Of a stretch of 64,000 bases of DNA, positions 61,674 to 64,000 are shown one piece after another. The position numbers and the translations under genes are program-made. Each line of letters opens with the position of its first letter. Position 1 is the stretch's first letter. The DNA comes from JABWAN01 sp041918175 (GTDB lineage: Bacteria > Zhuqueibacterota > Zhuqueibacteria > Zhuqueibacterales > Zhuqueibacteraceae): the NCBI GenBank assembly GCA_041918175.1, contig JAYRWE010000105.1, positions 1 through 64,000 of the forward strand, read 5' to 3'. The notes beneath the pieces were generated by a model that saw nothing but the letters and a program-made list of their open reading frames with translations, did not search any database and was not told where the DNA came from.

Positions 61674-63956
61674 ATGCGTCGCGTCCGTTCTCTTGCACCA
61701 AGCCTCTCCGCATTGTTCCTGCTTGCCGTAACGGTGAGCGTGCCCATCGTTTATGAAACCAATCTTCCGCCCGATGGCAACGGCACCATGGATTCCGTGG
61801 CCATTTGGGCTGCGCCCGATCCCAATCAAAGCTTACTCTTCATGACCGACAAGAGCCGCGATTATCTTGAAGTCCACAATCCGGTGACGAACACTTATTT
61901 GACGCGCATCGGCGGGCCGGGCACGGGTAATGGGCAATTGAATTATCCCAACGGCGTGGGCGTGGCGTACGGCGTCAACACTGGCATCGGCCTGAGAGAC
62001 GTGGTGTTCGCAGTGGAGCGCGACAATGCCCGGGTCTCCGCGTTCGCACTGCCGGAACAAACTTTCATCGGCTCATTCGGCAGCGGGCAAGTGGGCGAGC
62101 CGTATGGCATCGCGTTTTATTGGCAGGGTTCTCAATTGCAGGCGTGGGTCACGGATAACAGCGGCTCGCAGGATCAGACTTACGTCTTCGATATCGTTCC
62201 CACTGCGACCGGCATTGCCGGCAATTTGAATTTCTCTTTCGTGACCGCAGGCACGCTTGAATCCCTCATCATCGATCCGGTTTCGCAGCGCGCGTTGTTG
62301 TGCGACGAAGCCGCGGGCAACGTCATGGTTTATGATCTGCAGGGCAATTTCATCCTGCGTTTCGGCGCAGGCTTGTTCGTGGATGATCCCGAGGGCATCG
62401 TGATCTACGACACCGGCGGCGGCGCGGGCTACATCATTGTGGCGGATCAAAACGCCAGCCCGACGCAGTTCGAAGTGTTCGATCGCCAAACGTATCAGCA
62501 TATCGGCAATTTCACCGGGCCAACCACCGGGACCGACGGTATTGCACTCACGCAACGCCCGCTTCCCAATTTGCCGAGCGGCTCTTTTTATGCGATTGAT
62601 TCGGACCGCACCACGCACACATATGATTGGGCCGCGATTGCCAACGCCATGGGTTTGCAAATCGTGGTGATCGGCGGCGATCCCGCCATCACCGTCGGTT
62701 CGCCGAACGGCGGCGAAACTTGGGAGGCCGGCACGACGCGCAACATAACGTGGAGCAATACCAGTTTCAGCGATCCGGTCACGCTCGAATACTCTTCGGA
62801 CGGCGGCGCGAATTGGAGCGCGATTGCGAGCAACGTTGCGAACACCGGATCATATGCTTGGACGCTTCCCACTGCGTCGACCACGCAAGGCCGGGTGCGC
62901 GTTTCCGACGCCACGGATAATGATCCCACCGACACGAGTAACAGCGATTTCACGATCACGAACGTTCCGCTTGCGCCGAGCAATCTCACCGCAACCGCGA
63001 CGAGCAGCTCGATCATTTCCTTGAGTTGGGCTGATAATTCCGGCATCGAAGACGGTTTCAAAATCGAGCGAAAGACCGGCAGCGACGCCTTCAGCGAGAT
63101 TGCGATGGTGGGGCCCGGCGTGACAACTTTTGCCAACATCGGATTGGCGGCGAATACGGCTTACACCTATCAAGTGCGCGCGTACAACGCGAACGGCAAT
63201 TCGAGCTACAGCAATTCGGCCTCGGCCACCACGCTCAATTCCGGCGGCACGGTCAATCTCGCTTTGAACAAGCCGGCTACGGCTTCGAGCACGAACGGCA
63301 GCAACACGCCGAGCCGCGCAGTGGACGCGAACACGAGCACGTATTGGCGCAGCGGCAGTTTGAGCAGCAGCACCGTGGCGTGGTTGCGTGTGGATTTGCA
63401 AGCCGCGCAAACCGTTGCTCGCGTCGTCATCAATTGGCAGAGCAGTTATTACGCGAAGCGATATCAAATTCAAGTTTCGAGCGACGACGTGAATTGGACC
63501 ACGATTCATACCGACAACTCCGGAAATGGCGGCGTCGATGATGTCAGCTTCACTCCGGTTTCCGCACGTTACGTGCGCGTGTACATGACGCGCAACAACA
63601 AATCCAGCGAGCGCGTCAACGAACTTGAAGTTTATGCCGGCGCTTCCGCCATGCCCAAGCCGGAAGAGGAGGCATTCCATTCGCAGGCAGTAAGCGATTT
63701 CGCATTGGAAGCGAATTATCCCAATCCGTTCAACCCGAGCACGACGATTCGTTACCGCGTGCCGGAAGCGGCGCACGTGACGCTCAAGCTGTTCAATGTT
63801 CTGGGCGAAGAAGTGGCGACGCTCGTCGAGGGCGCGCAAAGCGCCGGCGAGCATCAAATTCATTTTGAAGCGCGAGGCTTGCCGAGCGGCGTTTATGTTT
63901 ACGTGCTGCAAGCCGGCGAGGTTCGTCTCGCGCGGCGGCTCATGTTGATGAAATGA
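61674..63956 (+). CDS. Secreted phytase-like propeller protein with Fn3, F5/8C and sorting domains
   Basis: 760 residues from the ATG at 61674 (AGGAGC at 61661-61666). Signal peptide about 1-25. Residues about 27-340 resemble the six-bladed beta-propeller phytase fold: DSVAIWAAPDPNQSLLFMTD, LNYPNGVGVAYGV, RDVVFAVERDNARVSAFALP and GTDGIALTQRPLPNLPSGSF. An Ig-like unit (SPNGGETWEAGTTRNITWSN), an Fn3 domain (PSNLTATATSSSIISLSWAD), an F5/8 type C domain (NLALNKPATASSTNGSNTPS) and a sorting domain (EANYPNPFNPSTTIRYRVPE) follow. It probably releases phosphate from phytate-like compounds at the cell surface, with the discoidin-like domain binding glycans. The gene is complete. Confidence 0.85.
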   Translation: MRRVRSLAPSLSALFLLAVTVSVPIVYETNLPPDGNGTMDSVAIWAAPDPNQSLLFMTDKSRDYLEVHNPVTNTYLTRIGGPGTGNGQLNYPNGVGVAYGVNTGIGLRDVVFAVERDNARVSAFALPEQTFIGSFGSGQVGEPYGIAFYWQGSQLQAWVTDNSGSQDQTYVFDIVPTATGIAGNLNFSFVTAGTLESLIIDPVSQRALLCDEAAGNVMVYDLQGNFILRFGAGLFVDDPEGIVIYDTGGGAGYIIVADQNASPTQFEVFDRQTYQHIGNFTGPTTGTDGIALTQRPLPNLPSGSFYAIDSDRTTHTYDWAAIANAMGLQIVVIGGDPAITVGSPNGGETWEAGTTRNITWSNTSFSDPVTLEYSSDGGANWSAIASNVANTGSYAWTLPTASTTQGRVRVSDATDNDPTDTSNSDFTITNVPLAPSNLTATATSSSIISLSWADNSGIEDGFKIERKTGSDAFSEIAMVGPGVTTFANIGLAANTAYTYQVRAYNANGNSSYSNSASATTLNSGGTVNLALNKPATASSTNGSNTPSRAVDANTSTYWRSGSLSSSTVAWLRVDLQAAQTVARVVINWQSSYYAKRYQIQVSSDDVNWTTIHTDNSGNGGVDDVSFTPVSARYVRVYMTRNNKSSERVNELEVYAGASAMPKPEEEAFHSQAVSDFALEANYPNPFNPSTTIRYRVPEAAHVTLKLFNVLGEEVATLVEGAQSAGEHQIHFEARGLPSGVYVYVLQAGEVRLARRLMLMK

Positions 63957-64000
63957 AATCCGCGCGGCGCGCCGGGTTAAGTGTCCAAAGTCGGAATGAA

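Overview
The window reads as a chromosomal stretch from a Gram-negative, free-living bacterium of the Fibrobacteres-Chlorobi-Bacteroidetes sphere. A candidate phylum such as KSB1 or a Calditrichota relative is my best guess. This rests on several secreted proteins that end in a YPNPFNPST-type sorting domain (24722-26413, 31811-34033, 61674-63956), an OmpA-type outer-membrane protein, many lipoproteins, and intergenic regions full of short palindromic and MITE-like repeats. The taxon is inferred from style; no rRNA or tRNA gene is visible.

The standout is a complete diversity-generating retroelement (DGR) at about 4.6-10.5 kb. In order it holds: target 1 (membrane-anchored, DUF1566/Lcl C-terminus with variable repeat VR1, split by a frameshift), a conserved block after VR1, an Avd-type four-helix accessory protein, the template repeat TR, a DGR reverse transcriptase, and target 2. 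Target 2 overlaps the RT stop by ATGA and carries a second variable repeat, VR2. Every substitution between TR and VR1 falls on a TR adenine; VR2 shows the same pattern plus one 3-base deletion. The RT carries a C-terminal domain resembling MutS domain I (mismatch recognition). Target 2 joins an N-terminal deoxyribosyltransferase/TIR-like domain and a coiled coil to the diversified lectin-fold tail, which looks like an intracellular effector-sensor.

Left of the DGR lie an IS630-type transposase fragment, an amino-acid permease, a TolB-like propeller and an NCS1 nucleobase transporter. Right of it (11-24 kb) are a Tat-exported FAD oxidoreductase, a ParE-type toxin-antitoxin pair, an OmpA protein, panC, glk and an SpoU methyltransferase, a 5'-nucleotidase, an Rpn-type nuclease and a large M14 peptidase. 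From 24 to 46 kb come mostly envelope or secreted proteins (sorting-domain proteins, a lipoprotein/M14 pair, DUF2279, an M23-like protein, a 1457-residue Ig-repeat protein), with ferritin, a CDP-alcohol phosphatidyltransferase, NIF3 and Ogt.

From 46.8 to 56.6 kb is a deoxysugar (probably L-rhamnose) utilisation cluster: class II aldolase, RhaD-type aldolase/dehydrogenase fusion, rhamnulokinase, fucose-isomerase-like enzyme, sugar-binding lipoprotein and ABC permease, but no ABC ATPase. A PIN/UPF0175 toxin-antitoxin pair sits between a truncated and a complete copy of the isomerase 5' end. The right end holds a LemA / nucleotidyltransferase / TPM-domain cluster, a NACHT-like NTPase fused to an FGE-sulfatase domain, a MITE-like element and a phytase-like propeller protein with a sorting domain.
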